Shown here: positions 36,169-43,930 of the stretch, one piece after another
Layout of the letters: every line of letters starts with the position of its first letter
How positions within the stretch are numbered: position 1 is the stretch's first letter
The notes under the pieces: model-generated
What the model was told of the DNA's origin: nothing
Database searches by the model: none
What the model saw: the letters and a program-made list of their open reading frames with translations, nothing else
Assembly: GCF_025717045.1 (NCBI RefSeq)
Contig: NZ_JAOVZN010000003.1
Location: 452,004-516,003, forward strand
Direction of reading: 5' to 3'
From: Flavobacterium sp. SH_e
GTDB lineage: Bacteria > Bacteroidota > Bacteroidia > Flavobacteriales > Flavobacteriaceae
Length of the DNA: 64,000 bases
Translations under genes and position numbers: made by a program

Positions 36169-37455
36169 TTAATTCTGTTTATATTGTGGAGCTTCCAAAG
36201 CAACTTCTTTAACCGATTGTGTTTCGGCTACTTTTTTCAAAGCAATAATATAAGCAGCAATACGAGGCGTTACATTGTGTTTTACTGCAACTCTAAAAAC
36301 AGTATCAAAACCTTTCTCTAAAATATCTTCCAGACGTTTATTTATCTGGTGAATTCTCCAAGATTCTAAAAGCGAATTCTGAAGCCATTCGAAATAAGAA
36401 ACGGTAACACCACCTGCATTGGCTAAAATATCAGGAACAACTAATATATTTTTATCATGTAAAATTTGATCTGCATCTGAAGCAACTGGACCATTTGCGC
36501 CCTCAATGATAATTCTGGCTTGAATATCTCCAGCATTTTTTTGAGTAATAACATCTTCTTTTGCTGCCGGAATCAAAACATCAACTTCCAAAAGCAATAA
36601 ATCTTCATGTTTAATCGCAACCGAATTTGGATAACCTTTTATCGTCTTGTTATTCAAATTATAATACAAAATCAACTCTGGAATATTAATTCCATTCGGA
36701 TTGTAAAATGCTTCTGAAACATCACTAACTGCAACAATTTTCACTCCTTTTTCATATAAAAACAATGCAGAATGCAATCCAACATTTCCAAAACCTTGAA
36801 TTGCTGCCGTAGCTCTCGCAGGTCTGATTTTTAATTTTTCAAGTGCCAAAAGACTAATAATGCTTACTCCTCTTCCTGTTGCTTCTACCCTGCCTAAAGA
36901 GCCACCTGAGTGAAGATGTTTTCCTGTTACAACGGCGTGGATTGGTCTTCCGTGTAATAATGAAAATTCATCCATCAACCAGCCCATTTCATCTGGACCT
37001 GTTCCCATATCTGGAGCTGGAACATCTTTTTCTGGTCCAAAAATATCAGCCAAAGCTTTTGTGTATGCTCTTGTAATTTTTTCTAATTCAGTTTTAGAAT
37101 GGTTTCTTGGATCGCAAATAATGCCGCCTTTTGCCCCACCAAAGGGAATTCCAGTTACAGCAGATTTCCAGGTCATCCAGGCGGCAAGTGCTTTTACTTC
37201 GTCCAAATTTACAGCAGTGTCATAACGAATTCCGCCTTTTGAAGGTCCTAAAGCTGTGTTATGAATTACGCGATATCCTTCAAAGTTTTGGACATTTCCA
37301 TTATCTAAAGTAATAGAAAAGTTTACCGTAATTTGTTTTTCAGGGCGCTGTAGTTTTTGACGAAGAGAATCGTCTAATTTTAAAATATCTGCAGCGATAT
37401 TAAAGCGATCAATCATGGATTGAAACGGATTATGTTTTATAATTTCTGAGCTCAT
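36169..37455 (-). CDS. gdhA: Glu/Leu/Phe/Val-type dehydrogenase, probably glutamate dehydrogenase
   Basis: The 428-residue protein fits the hexameric glutamate dehydrogenase family. It has the catalytic Lys region GGAKGGIICDPRNHSKTELEKITRAYTKALADIFGPEKDVPAPDMGTGPDEMGWL and the NAD(P) fold AAIQGFGNVGLHSALFLYEKGVKIVAVSD. The tail ANGPVASDADQILHDKNILVVPDILANAGGVTVSYFEWLQN is typical. It interconverts glutamate with 2-oxoglutarate and ammonia. The aspartate after the nucleotide-binding strand (VAVSD) favours NAD. No promoter box was seen just upstream, and the nearest -7 box is that of the leader at 37796, so attenuation may control it. Confidence 0.9.
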   Translation of the reverse strand: MSSEIIKHNPFQSMIDRFNIAADILKLDDSLRQKLQRPEKQITVNFSITLDNGNVQNFEGYRVIHNTALGPSKGGIRYDTAVNLDEVKALAAWMTWKSAVTGIPFGGAKGGIICDPRNHSKTELEKITRAYTKALADIFGPEKDVPAPDMGTGPDEMGWLMDEFSLLHGRPIHAVVTGKHLHSGGSLGRVEATGRGVSIISLLALEKLKIRPARATAAIQGFGNVGLHSALFLYEKGVKIVAVSDVSEAFYNPNGINIPELILYYNLNNKTIKGYPNSVAIKHEDLLLLEVDVLIPAAKEDVITQKNAGDIQARIIIEGANGPVASDADQILHDKNILVVPDILANAGGVTVSYFEWLQNSLLESWRIHQINKRLEDILEKGFDTVFRVAVKHNVTPRIAAYIIALKKVAETQSVKEVALEAPQYKQN

Positions 37456-37638
37456 AATATATAGTTTTTAGGTTTGGGTTATCTTTTTATATCTATTGAA
37501 AATCTTTTTTTCGATAAAGTCATTTGCTTTTATCTCTTAAAACTGATACAACACGGAATCTTTATTAGACAACGTCGCATCAAAATTTTCATATTTATAT
37601 TGGTTCTCATATCTAGATTTTTTAACGATTCAAAAAAA

Positions 37639-37664
37639 AGCCTTTCATGGTGCAATGAAAGGCT
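37639..37664 (-). terminator. Intrinsic terminator between the leader frame and gdhA
   Basis: A 10-bp perfect stem (37639-37648 with 37655-37664, 6-base loop) is followed on the minus strand by eight T. It lies 33 bases after the leader stop and 184 bases before the gdhA start. It could end the EamA transcript or act as an attenuator. Confidence 0.85.
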
Positions 37665-37697
37665 AAAAAAAAAAATAACTAACAAGTACTTTCTCTA

Positions 37698-37787
37698 TTA
37701 ACGCCATTTCAAAACGTGTTTCATCATACAGCACATCGCAAAGCTGCATGGGAAAGACGTCATAATATTTCGGCTATAGTTTTTCAT
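37698..37787 (-). CDS. Short Cys/Met-rich reading frame, candidate leader peptide
   Basis: A 29-codon frame starts nine bases after a -7 box. Its C-terminal part reads MCCMMKHVLKWR and ends in two stop codons. The order promoter, short peptide, terminator and then a biosynthetic-type enzyme gene is that of a transcription attenuator. The second ATGAAA (37719-37724, Met-Met-Lys codons) is complementary to TTTCAT of the terminator's first arm, so a competing hairpin is possible. Whether it is translated is unknown. The frame is clustered Cys and Met codons, which suggests response to sulfur amino acids, although glutamate dehydrogenase is not a sulfur gene. No other gene lies between 37456 and 37909. 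Confidence 0.5.
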   Translation of the reverse strand: MKNYSRNIMTSFPCSFAMCCMMKHVLKWR

Positions 37788-37795
37788 TGTTGAGA

Positions 37796-37803
37796 CAAAG
37801 CTA
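37796..37803 (-). promoter_or_regulatory. -7 promoter box of the leader transcript (TAGCTTTG)
   Basis: An exact TAnnTTTG match on the minus strand, nine bases before the leader ATG. There is no clear -33 element, as the upstream stretch is simply AT-rich. Confidence 0.6.
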
Positions 37804-37909
37804 CAAAAATATATTTATAAATTCTATAGAATTAGTCGAGTTTATTTTGATTAATTTAAAAACTATCATTAAATCGATTGAAAACTAAAGGATTAGTGCT
37901 TAAAAAAAA

Positions 37910-38764
37910 TTATTGTAATTGCGATAAAACGATAAAAATAATGGCAATAAGAGCTAAAAACAATCCTAAAATATTGATTTTAGAAAGTTTTTCTTTAAAG
38001 AAATAGGCTCCTACAATTGTTCCCAAAACAATAACTCCCATATTCATTCCTGCAAAAACAGTTGATGGATTTTCTGCAAATGCTTTATGGGCTTTTAGAT
38101 AAAATAAAATGTTACCGAAATTGAAGATTCCAACCAATACTCCAAATGGAATGCTTTTCACCTCTAACTTTTCTTTTGATATCAATACTTTATACGAGAC
38201 AATAAATATTGAAATAGCAAAAGCAATTAGAAAAACGAGGAACAAAGAAGTTGTATAAGGAACTACAGTGTATAATGCAATTTTCTTGAACAGAATATCA
38301 ACAAGTCCAAAACCAAATAGCACTATTGCGGGATAAATCCATTTATTTTCGGTGTTAGCCGATGGCTTTTTTAAAATGAATAAAAGCGCTGCAAAACCGA
38401 TTAAAACTCCAATTATTTTATAGGTATTAAATCCTTCATTAAATAACAGCCAAGCTGCCAAAATTGGAATAAATAAGGACAATCTTTGAGCTGCATCTGT
38501 TTTTGCAATTCCCATATATTTTATCGAAAGCGCTAGAAACAGAAATAATATTGGAAGCAAAATTCCAACAGAAGTGTAAATTTCTAATGGCGCATTATTA
38601 TCTAATGCATTTAGATCTGGCGTAAAAGTAAAATAGCAAAGCGTAATTGCAGCGATGTAATTGAACGAAATAATCTGTGACGGATTAGCATTATATTTTC
38701 TAGAAATTTTGAATATAACACCCACAATAACACTGCAAAGAATACTTAATATAAGGAATAACAT
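37910..38764 (-). CDS. EamA/DMT-family transporter
   Basis: The 284-residue protein has ten short membrane helices, with the repeat joint near residue 140. It begins LFLILSILCSVIVGVIFKISRKYNANPSQIISFNY and ends with GTIVGAYFFKEKLSKINILGLFLALIAIIFIVL, a typical EamA second-half end. It is likely a metabolite exporter or importer; the substrate is unknown. It is followed by the leader-gdhA region on the same strand. Confidence 0.88.
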   Translation of the reverse strand: MLFLILSILCSVIVGVIFKISRKYNANPSQIISFNYIAAITLCYFTFTPDLNALDNNAPLEIYTSVGILLPILFLFLALSIKYMGIAKTDAAQRLSLFIPILAAWLLFNEGFNTYKIIGVLIGFAALLFILKKPSANTENKWIYPAIVLFGFGLVDILFKKIALYTVVPYTTSLFLVFLIAFAISIFIVSYKVLISKEKLEVKSIPFGVLVGIFNFGNILFYLKAHKAFAENPSTVFAGMNMGVIVLGTIVGAYFFKEKLSKINILGLFLALIAIIFIVLSQLQ

Positions 38765-38865
38765 AAATTTATTTTTGGACTGTAAAAGTAACTATTGTAA
38801 AATAAAAAAGCCTAGCCGGTTTAAAAAAACCAGCTAGACCAGATTAAATTTTATTTATATTCTTT

Positions 38866-40329
38866 TTAGAATTTACTGATATAACTTCCGTAAATATCTC
38901 TAAACTGATTTCCTTTTGCAAAACGATCTTTGCTCAGTTTTTTATATTCAACCAATCCCCATAAAACGAATTCTTTCAAAAAGTATTCATCTTCTTTTGC
39001 CGTTTGAGACTGGTATTTTTTCAATAAATCATCTAATGGCGTTACTTCATCTAAAATACTTTTGTATGCTGCATCCGAAGCATCATCTAATAATTCGAAA
39101 CCGCTTTCCGCGAAAAACCATTCCACAATATCAGAATAAGGTGTTTTTTCGTCTGGTTTTTCTAATTTTTCAATTTTTGGAAAATATTCTGGAAATAATG
39201 TTCTAATTGCCGAACCAATTAAGCTTTCTGCCACAACATCGGCTCCCTCCTGTTCTCCCTCGTAAACCAATTCGACTTTTCCTGTAATTGCTGGAGTGAT
39301 TCCAATAAAATCTGATAAACGAATTGTGGTTTTATCAACACCAGAAATCAATGCACGGCGCTCTGCAGTACTAATTAAATTTTCGAATGCAGTAATACTC
39401 ATTCTCGCACTTACACCACTTTTGTTATCGATATATTCACTTTCACGAGCTTCAAAACTAATTTGTTCCAGAATATCTCTCGCTAAACTCGGAACATAAA
39501 CAACATCGGTTTGGTTTTTATCTAATTTAGATTCTTGTTCTGTAATCGTTCTCGCAATCTCAATACTTTCGGGATAATGTGTTAAAATCTGCGAACCAAT
39601 TCTATCTTTTAAAGGCGTTACAATACTTCCTCTATTTGTATAATCTTCTGGATTTGCGGTGAAAACAAATTGCATATCTAAAGGCATTCTCAATTTGAAA
39701 CCTCTAATTTGAATATCGCCTTCTTGTAAAATATTAAACAAAGCCACTTGAATTCTGGCTTGCAAATCGGGTAATTCGTTAATCACAAAAATACAGCGAT
39801 TCGCTCTCGGAATCATTCCGAAATGAATTACACGATCGTCTGCATAAGACAATTTTAAATTTGCAGCTTTAATTGGGTCAACGTCACCAATTAAATCAGC
39901 AACCGTTACGTCTGGAGTTGCTAGTTTTTCGAAGAATCGTTCGCTTCTGTTCAACCAAGAAACTGGGGTTTCATCTCCCTTTTCTGCAATTAAATCTTTT
40001 GCAAAGCGAGAAATAGGATTTAACGGATCATCATTAATTTCTGAACCTTCCACAAACGGAATATATTCGTCTAATAATTCGACCATTTTGCGCGCCAAAC
40101 GCGTTTTTGCCTGCCCGCGAAGACCCAACAAATTGATATTATGACGAGATAAAATGGCGCGTTCTAATTCTGGAATTACTGTATTTTCAAATCCGTGAAC
40201 ACCTTCAAAAACAGGTTTTCCAGATTTGATTTTTTCACGAAGATTATTTCGCAATTCATCCTTTATGCTTGTACTTTTATATCCAGCGGCTTTTAATTGA
40301 CCTAATGTTTTTATAGTTTTTATTTCCAT
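38866..40329 (-). CDS. MoxR-type AAA+ ATPase (magnesium chelatase-like)
   Basis: The protein has 487 residues from ATG 40329; a start at 40404 would add 25 unconserved residues rich in Lys and Asn and lies inside a repeat. It has Walker A (LLGLRGQAKTR), the sensor-rich segment VTVADLIGDVDPIKA, CIFVINELPDLQARIQVALFNILQEGDIQIRG (Walker B and arginine-containing blocks), and the MoxR domain end. MoxR ATPases act with VWA proteins as chaperones or metal-insertion partners. The VWA gene is upstream on the same strand, separated by a repeat tract. Confidence 0.88.
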   Translation of the reverse strand: MEIKTIKTLGQLKAAGYKSTSIKDELRNNLREKIKSGKPVFEGVHGFENTVIPELERAILSRHNINLLGLRGQAKTRLARKMVELLDEYIPFVEGSEINDDPLNPISRFAKDLIAEKGDETPVSWLNRSERFFEKLATPDVTVADLIGDVDPIKAANLKLSYADDRVIHFGMIPRANRCIFVINELPDLQARIQVALFNILQEGDIQIRGFKLRMPLDMQFVFTANPEDYTNRGSIVTPLKDRIGSQILTHYPESIEIARTITEQESKLDKNQTDVVYVPSLARDILEQISFEARESEYIDNKSGVSARMSITAFENLISTAERRALISGVDKTTIRLSDFIGITPAITGKVELVYEGEQEGADVVAESLIGSAIRTLFPEYFPKIEKLEKPDEKTPYSDIVEWFFAESGFELLDDASDAAYKSILDEVTPLDDLLKKYQSQTAKEDEYFLKEFVLWGLVEYKKLSKDRFAKGNQFRDIYGSYISKF

Positions 40330-40399
40330 TGTATTGAAATGTAAATTTTTATTTTTATTTTTTTTCAAAAGGCAAAGCATTGTGTCTTCACTTTGCGTA

Positions 40400-40537
40400 G
40401 ACACACTGCAGTGCGTCTCTACGATATACGGAACGTTTATTTTATTGCTGACGAAACCTTTGAACCTTTGTTACTCTGAACCTTTGAACCTAGTTAGACA
40501 CACTGCAGTGCCTCTGTACGATATACGGAACGTTTAT
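40400..40537. repeat. Two 41-bp direct repeats between the VWA and MoxR genes
   Basis: Copies 40400-40440 and 40497-40537 differ at two of 41 bases. The core is a small palindrome (CACTGCAGTG) followed by ATATACGGAACGTTTAT. Between them lies another copy of the CTTTGAACC repeat. A related CACTGCTGTGCATCTCTAC stands at 19382-19403. No gene is present. Confidence 0.8.
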
Positions 40538-40587
40538 ATGCGCATGCAGAAACCTTAGTATCTTAGCATCTTAGGACCTTAGCAACT

Positions 40588-41706
40588 CTATTTAATCCTC
40601 TTCTTCCTATTCGCTTCATAATCTTCAAAAATCATTTCACCCAAACCTTTAATTCCAGTATAAAATGCTTTTCCTTGATTAGCCTCAGTAAACTGATTCA
40701 CAAAACGCTGTAAATAAGGATCTCTAGCAATCATAAAAGTAGTAATTGGGATATGAAGTTTTCTTGCCTGTTGCGCTTGCGTGTAACATTTATCCACAAT
40801 ATATTCATCCAGACCGTTACTATTCATATAATAAGAACCATCTCGCTCACGAACGCAGCTTGGTTTTCCGTCAGTAATCATAAAAATTTGCTTGTTCGTG
40901 TTACGCTTTCTGCGAAGGATATCCATCGCCAATTGCAAACCTGCAACTGTATTTGTGTGATACGGCCCAACTTGTAAATAAGGTAAATCTTTGATCGGAA
41001 TTGTCCAGGCATCATTTCCAAAAACCAAAATATCTAAAGTATCTTTTGGATATCTTGTCGTGATTAATTCTGCCAGTGCCATGGCAACTTTTTTTGCTGG
41101 AGTAATACGATCTTCTCCATACAAAATCATACTGTGGCTAATGTCGATCATTAAAACCGTACTCATTTGGGCTTTGTACTGAGCATCTTCTACGATCAAA
41201 TCGTTTTCAGTCAGCATAAAACTTTCTACGCCATTATTAACTTGCGCATTTCGAAGACTTTCGGTTAATGAAATTCTCTCTAAGCTATCACCAAAATTAT
41301 ATTCACGGAATTCTCCCGTATGTTCGTCACCACTTCCTGCATATTTTGTTTTATGATTTCCGCTTCCAGATTTTTTTAAGTTTCCAAAAATTTGATCTAA
41401 AGCTTGCTGTCTGATTGCTCTTTCAGTTTTTGCCGTAATGCCAAAACCAGAACTTCCATCGCCTTTTACTTCATCTTTGATGTATCCTTTTTTCTTAAGG
41501 TCTTCGATAAAATCGTCAATTGTATAGTTCTCATCGGTAAGTTTGTATTCTTTATCCAGTTCCCGAAGCCAATTTATAGCTTCATCAAAATCACCCGAAG
41601 TATGAGTGATCAACTCTTTAAAAATCGTAAAAAGTTTGTCAAACGGAGACTGAAAAGGAGCTTCGTAAGTCTTAAAATAAAAGCCTTTTTTAAATTCGTT
41701 TTTCAT
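40588..41706 (-). CDS. VWA-domain protein, partner of the MoxR ATPase
   Basis: The 372-residue protein has a VWA domain in its second half with the metal-ion-dependent adhesion site (VLMIDISHSMILYGEDRITPAKKVAMALAELI) and a further MIDAS residue in IFMITDGKPS. The N-terminal half is charged and helical. No signal peptide is seen, so it is cytosolic. It is the first gene of the pair and acts probably as substrate or adaptor of the MoxR ATPase. Closest in layout are the CoxE/YehP-like and BatA-type VWA groups, not assigned further. Confidence 0.88.
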   Translation of the reverse strand: MKNEFKKGFYFKTYEAPFQSPFDKLFTIFKELITHTSGDFDEAINWLRELDKEYKLTDENYTIDDFIEDLKKKGYIKDEVKGDGSSGFGITAKTERAIRQQALDQIFGNLKKSGSGNHKTKYAGSGDEHTGEFREYNFGDSLERISLTESLRNAQVNNGVESFMLTENDLIVEDAQYKAQMSTVLMIDISHSMILYGEDRITPAKKVAMALAELITTRYPKDTLDILVFGNDAWTIPIKDLPYLQVGPYHTNTVAGLQLAMDILRRKRNTNKQIFMITDGKPSCVRERDGSYYMNSNGLDEYIVDKCYTQAQQARKLHIPITTFMIARDPYLQRFVNQFTEANQGKAFYTGIKGLGEMIFEDYEANRKKRIK

Positions 41707-41812
41707 AAATCTAAAATTACGTCTTTTTGGAATTATGAAAAACGAATCGTTTATTAATTTTTAGTTAAAATATTTAATCAAAAATCTCAACTAACAGTGT
41801 TAGATATAATAA

Positions 41813-42193
41813 TTATTCAAACTTTCCATCCAAATAATACCAAGCGCCATTTTCAAATTTAAAAGTAGAAAATTCATAATGCACTTGCGGTTTATTATCT
41901 GAATCTAAAAAATAAGCTTTGAATTCTACTGTGTTTTCAGAAAAACTCAAAATCTCCAATTTCTGCCATTTATTAGAAACTGCCCATCTTAAAATTTCAG
42001 ATTTCGAATAATATTTTCTTTCTGAAATATAAGTCGTTTCCATTAAATAATCGGCATTATGGGTCGCATACGCCGAATATCTAGAACGCATTAAAGTTAT
42101 TGCAGAAGGTGCTTTTTGATTATTATTGAGATACAATCCGCAGCAATTTTCAAAAAGCAGTCCTGTATCGCAGAAGCATTTCTTACTCTTCAT
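41813..42193 (-). CDS. YchJ-family protein (SEC-C motif)
   Basis: The protein has 126 residues from ATG 42193. It has the zinc-binding N-terminal motif CFCDTGLLFENCCG and the YchJ body: LMRSRYSAYATHNADYLMETTY, KLEILSFSENTVEFKAYFLDSDNKPQVHYEFSTFKFENGAWYYLDG. These proteins have a SEC-C motif and an NTF2-like domain with no known reaction. An earlier start at 42223 is possible, but the zinc motif directly follows MKSKK. The start overlaps the previous gene by 11 bases. Confidence 0.85.
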   Translation of the reverse strand: MKSKKCFCDTGLLFENCCGLYLNNNQKAPSAITLMRSRYSAYATHNADYLMETTYISERKYYSKSEILRWAVSNKWQKLEILSFSENTVEFKAYFLDSDNKPQVHYEFSTFKFENGAWYYLDGKFE

Positions 42194-42416
42194 CAACTGG
42201 TTCTTCTCCATTAATTTTAACATGAAGTTGGTTTAACAAAACCTGATAACGAGTTATTTCTCGAACTTCTTCATCCTCTTCAGCAAAATCAATCATTTCG
42301 TCTAATGTTTCACTTACTTCTAATAATTTATTATTTGCTTCTCTGTCATTTTTCGCAGCGATTAAATCAATGATTTCTTGTACGCTTGCTTTTAAGTTTT
42401 CAAATTTACTATTCAT
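42183..42416 (-). CDS. Small acidic helical protein, unknown function
   Basis: The 77-residue protein is acidic and helix-forming (QEIIDLIAAKNDREANNKLLEVSETLDEMIDFAEEDEEVREITRYQVLLNQLHVKI). It is cytosolic and has no motif. Its stop overlaps the start of the YchJ gene by 11 bases, so the two are translated together. No known family is recognised. Confidence 0.65.
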   Translation of the reverse strand: MNSKFENLKASVQEIIDLIAAKNDREANNKLLEVSETLDEMIDFAEEDEEVREITRYQVLLNQLHVKINGEEPVDEE

Positions 42417-42436
42417 GTCTTTTTTTTGTTTCTTTT

Positions 42437-42494
42437 GTTTCAGGTTTCAAGTTTTGCTACGTTAACTTGAAACGTTAAACCTGAAACTTGAAAC
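42437..42494. repeat. GTTTCAGGTTT inverted repeat
   Basis: Arms GTTTCAGGTTT (42437-42447) and AAACCTGAAAC (42477-42487) are perfect inverted copies, flanked by further TTTCAAG/CTTGAAA words. Related to the tandem GTTTCAG array at 43531-43572 and to 22760-22790. Confidence 0.6.
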
Positions 42495-42502
42495 CATTTA
42501 TA

Positions 42503-42649
42503 TTACTCTTCATTTTTACTTTCGTTGAATTTCTTCACGATTTCTTTTAATTTTTCTTTTCGGGCAATTTCTGCTTGCTTTGCTTTTGCTTGGGCTTTAT
42601 GCAATTTATCGTTGTGTTTTTTGATGTTCCTTTCGTTATTTCTTCCCAT
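42503..42649 (-). CDS. Small basic helical protein
   Basis: The reverse-strand frame encodes 48 residues, very Lys/Glu/Ala/Asn-rich (KHNDKLHKAQAKAKQAEIARK), one long charged helix. Its ATG overlaps the stop of the upstream 182-residue gene by one base (TAATG), so it is probably translationally coupled. Length and composition are plausible for a small nucleic acid- or ribosome-associated protein, but no family is recognised. Confidence 0.6.
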   Translation of the reverse strand: MGRNNERNIKKHNDKLHKAQAKAKQAEIARKEKLKEIVKKFNESKNEE

Positions 42650-43197
42650 TACACCTCTCTTTTAATTTGTTCTAACGTTTTTTCTGTGAAAATCAATTCT
42701 TTGATAATCTGTTTTCTCAAGTCATCAATATCATCATAATCAAAATATTTTGCCCACGAAGTCAATTGTTGCAGGTTTCGAACTTGTTTTAATCTTTTTG
42801 TGGTTTCAAAACTTGTTCTTAAAATTGCCTTTCCATCATATTCCGGATTATTCTTGTGTTCATAATTGGCAAGATTGTTTTCGAAATCGGCTTTTATGTA
42901 ATATAATTTCTCTTCAGCATTGTCTGGATAAAACTCTTCCCATTTTGCAAACCCTATTTTAGTTTTAGATTCTGTTTCTGGATTTCGGGCAATTAAACGC
43001 CATTTGCTATTTGCTAATCTTCCCCAATGGTTCGAAACGCGGTACATTCCTTCTTCTGTATAATAATAGGTGCTTCCTGCCTTACTTTCAAATTGCTTTT
43101 TCAATCCTTGAATAGAATCTGGCAACACTTCATTAAAAGCGCAAAACGTATTTTTAAAAGAATTAGGATGTGGCTTAAAATTTTTCTGCATGTGCAA
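42649..43197 (-). CDS. Conserved protein of unknown function
   Basis: The 182-residue protein starts MHMQKNFKPHPNSF, with a second possible ATG six bases in. It has WGRLANSKWRLIARN, IGFAKWEEFYPDNAEEKLYYIKADF and a helical C-terminus. It has no signal peptide or membrane segment. No motif with a known function is visible. The gene is divergent from 43278 and overlaps the start of the 48-residue gene by one base. Confidence 0.65.
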   Translation of the reverse strand: MHMQKNFKPHPNSFKNTFCAFNEVLPDSIQGLKKQFESKAGSTYYYTEEGMYRVSNHWGRLANSKWRLIARNPETESKTKIGFAKWEEFYPDNAEEKLYYIKADFENNLANYEHKNNPEYDGKAILRTSFETTKRLKQVRNLQQLTSWAKYFDYDDIDDLRKQIIKELIFTEKTLEQIKREV

Positions 43198-43243
43198 ATA
43201 TACTCAGATTACGGCGAACTCCATAAACCAATCCTAAATTGCT

Positions 43244-43251
43244 TACCTTTG
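43244..43251 (+). promoter_or_regulatory. -7 promoter box (TACCTTTG)
   Basis: An exact TAnnTTTG match, 26 bases before the ATG at 43278. Confidence 0.55.
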
Positions 43252-43277
43252 TACTTTAATTTCAAAATAAAAAAATC

Positions 43278-43523
43278 ATGTCTAAAGATTTAGAAAAAAA
43301 AATGCCTCAAAAAGGAGTTTTTACTGGCATTATCGAAAAAGATGAAAACAATAATTATTTCTGTGGAGAATATCTTTTAGACTACAAAATGGTTCAGGCT
43401 AAATTTAATGAAGGTGATTGGATTACAATAAAATCAGTTATTGAAAATCCAAGTGACATGAGCTACGATAAATATCCAAAAAAATCAAGAAACTTCGATA
43501 AAGCGAATCATAAGCCAGAATAG
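43278..43523 (+). CDS. Small cytosolic protein of unknown function
   Basis: The 81-residue protein is charged and beta-rich (GVFTGIIEKDENNNYFCGEYLLDYKMVQAKFNEGDWITIKSV) with a polar C-terminal tail. A -7 box lies at 43244. No family is recognised. Confidence 0.65.
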   Translation: MSKDLEKKMPQKGVFTGIIEKDENNNYFCGEYLLDYKMVQAKFNEGDWITIKSVIENPSDMSYDKYPKKSRNFDKANHKPE

Positions 43524-43530
43524 ATTTTTT

Positions 43531-43572
43531 GTTTCAGGTTTCAGGTTTCAGGTTTCAGGTTTCAGGTTTCAG
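43531..43572 (+). repeat. Tandem repeat of GTTTCAG, six units
   Basis: Six head-to-tail units of seven bases (43531-43572), followed by a degenerate GTTTTG. It lies eight bases behind the 81-residue gene. The array probably arose by slippage of the GTTTCAG word also seen singly at 42437 and 22760. Confidence 0.9.
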
Positions 43573-43598
43573 GTTTTGTTGGAACGTGTAATTTTTAA

Positions 43599-43738
43599 CG
43601 CAAAGTACGCTAAGATTTTTTTTACTGCATGTTATACTTTGAAAATATTTAAGTTCGCAAAGCCTTGTATAGATTAAAGCTTTGCGAACTTTATGTTTAT
43701 AAACATTTTGCTCAAAAAAAATCTTAGTGTTCTTTGCG
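43599..43738. repeat. Nested inverted repeat
   Basis: Outer arms 43599-43623 and 43714-43738 pair at 22 of 25 bases (CGCAAAG..CTAAGATTTTTTTT). Inside, 43651-43663 and 43679-43691 pair perfectly over 13 bases (AAGTTCGCAAAGC). The inner core is the same as at 22587-22627. The rest of the 407-base gap 43524-43930 holds only this, the heptamer array and a -7 box. Confidence 0.75.
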
Positions 43739-43852
43739 TAATTCTTAGCGCACTTTGCGGTTAAAAAACGATTCTAATATCTAGTTAACATTTTAATAAA
43801 CCAACTTTCCTGAATATTTTTTCGATCAAAACTAAAAAGTTAAAAAAAAGTG

Positions 43853-43860
43853 TACCTTTG
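43853..43860 (+). promoter_or_regulatory. -7 promoter box (TACCTTTG)
   Basis: An exact TAnnTTTG match, 70 bases before the KTSC gene start. Confidence 0.5.
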
Positions 43861-43930
43861 CAAAAAATTTGTCGATTTGAACTAAAACAGAACGATTTCA
43901 AACTAATAGACAAGTAGTTACCTTTTATTT

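Noticed and set aside
40330..40404. Longer MoxR start
   Set aside because: The extra residues are low in complexity (KKNKNKN) and lie in the repeat-bearing leader; ATG 40329 fits the family start.
43531..43572. Heptamer array as a CRISPR
   Set aside because: Units are seven bases, directly adjoining, with no spacers and no cas genes.
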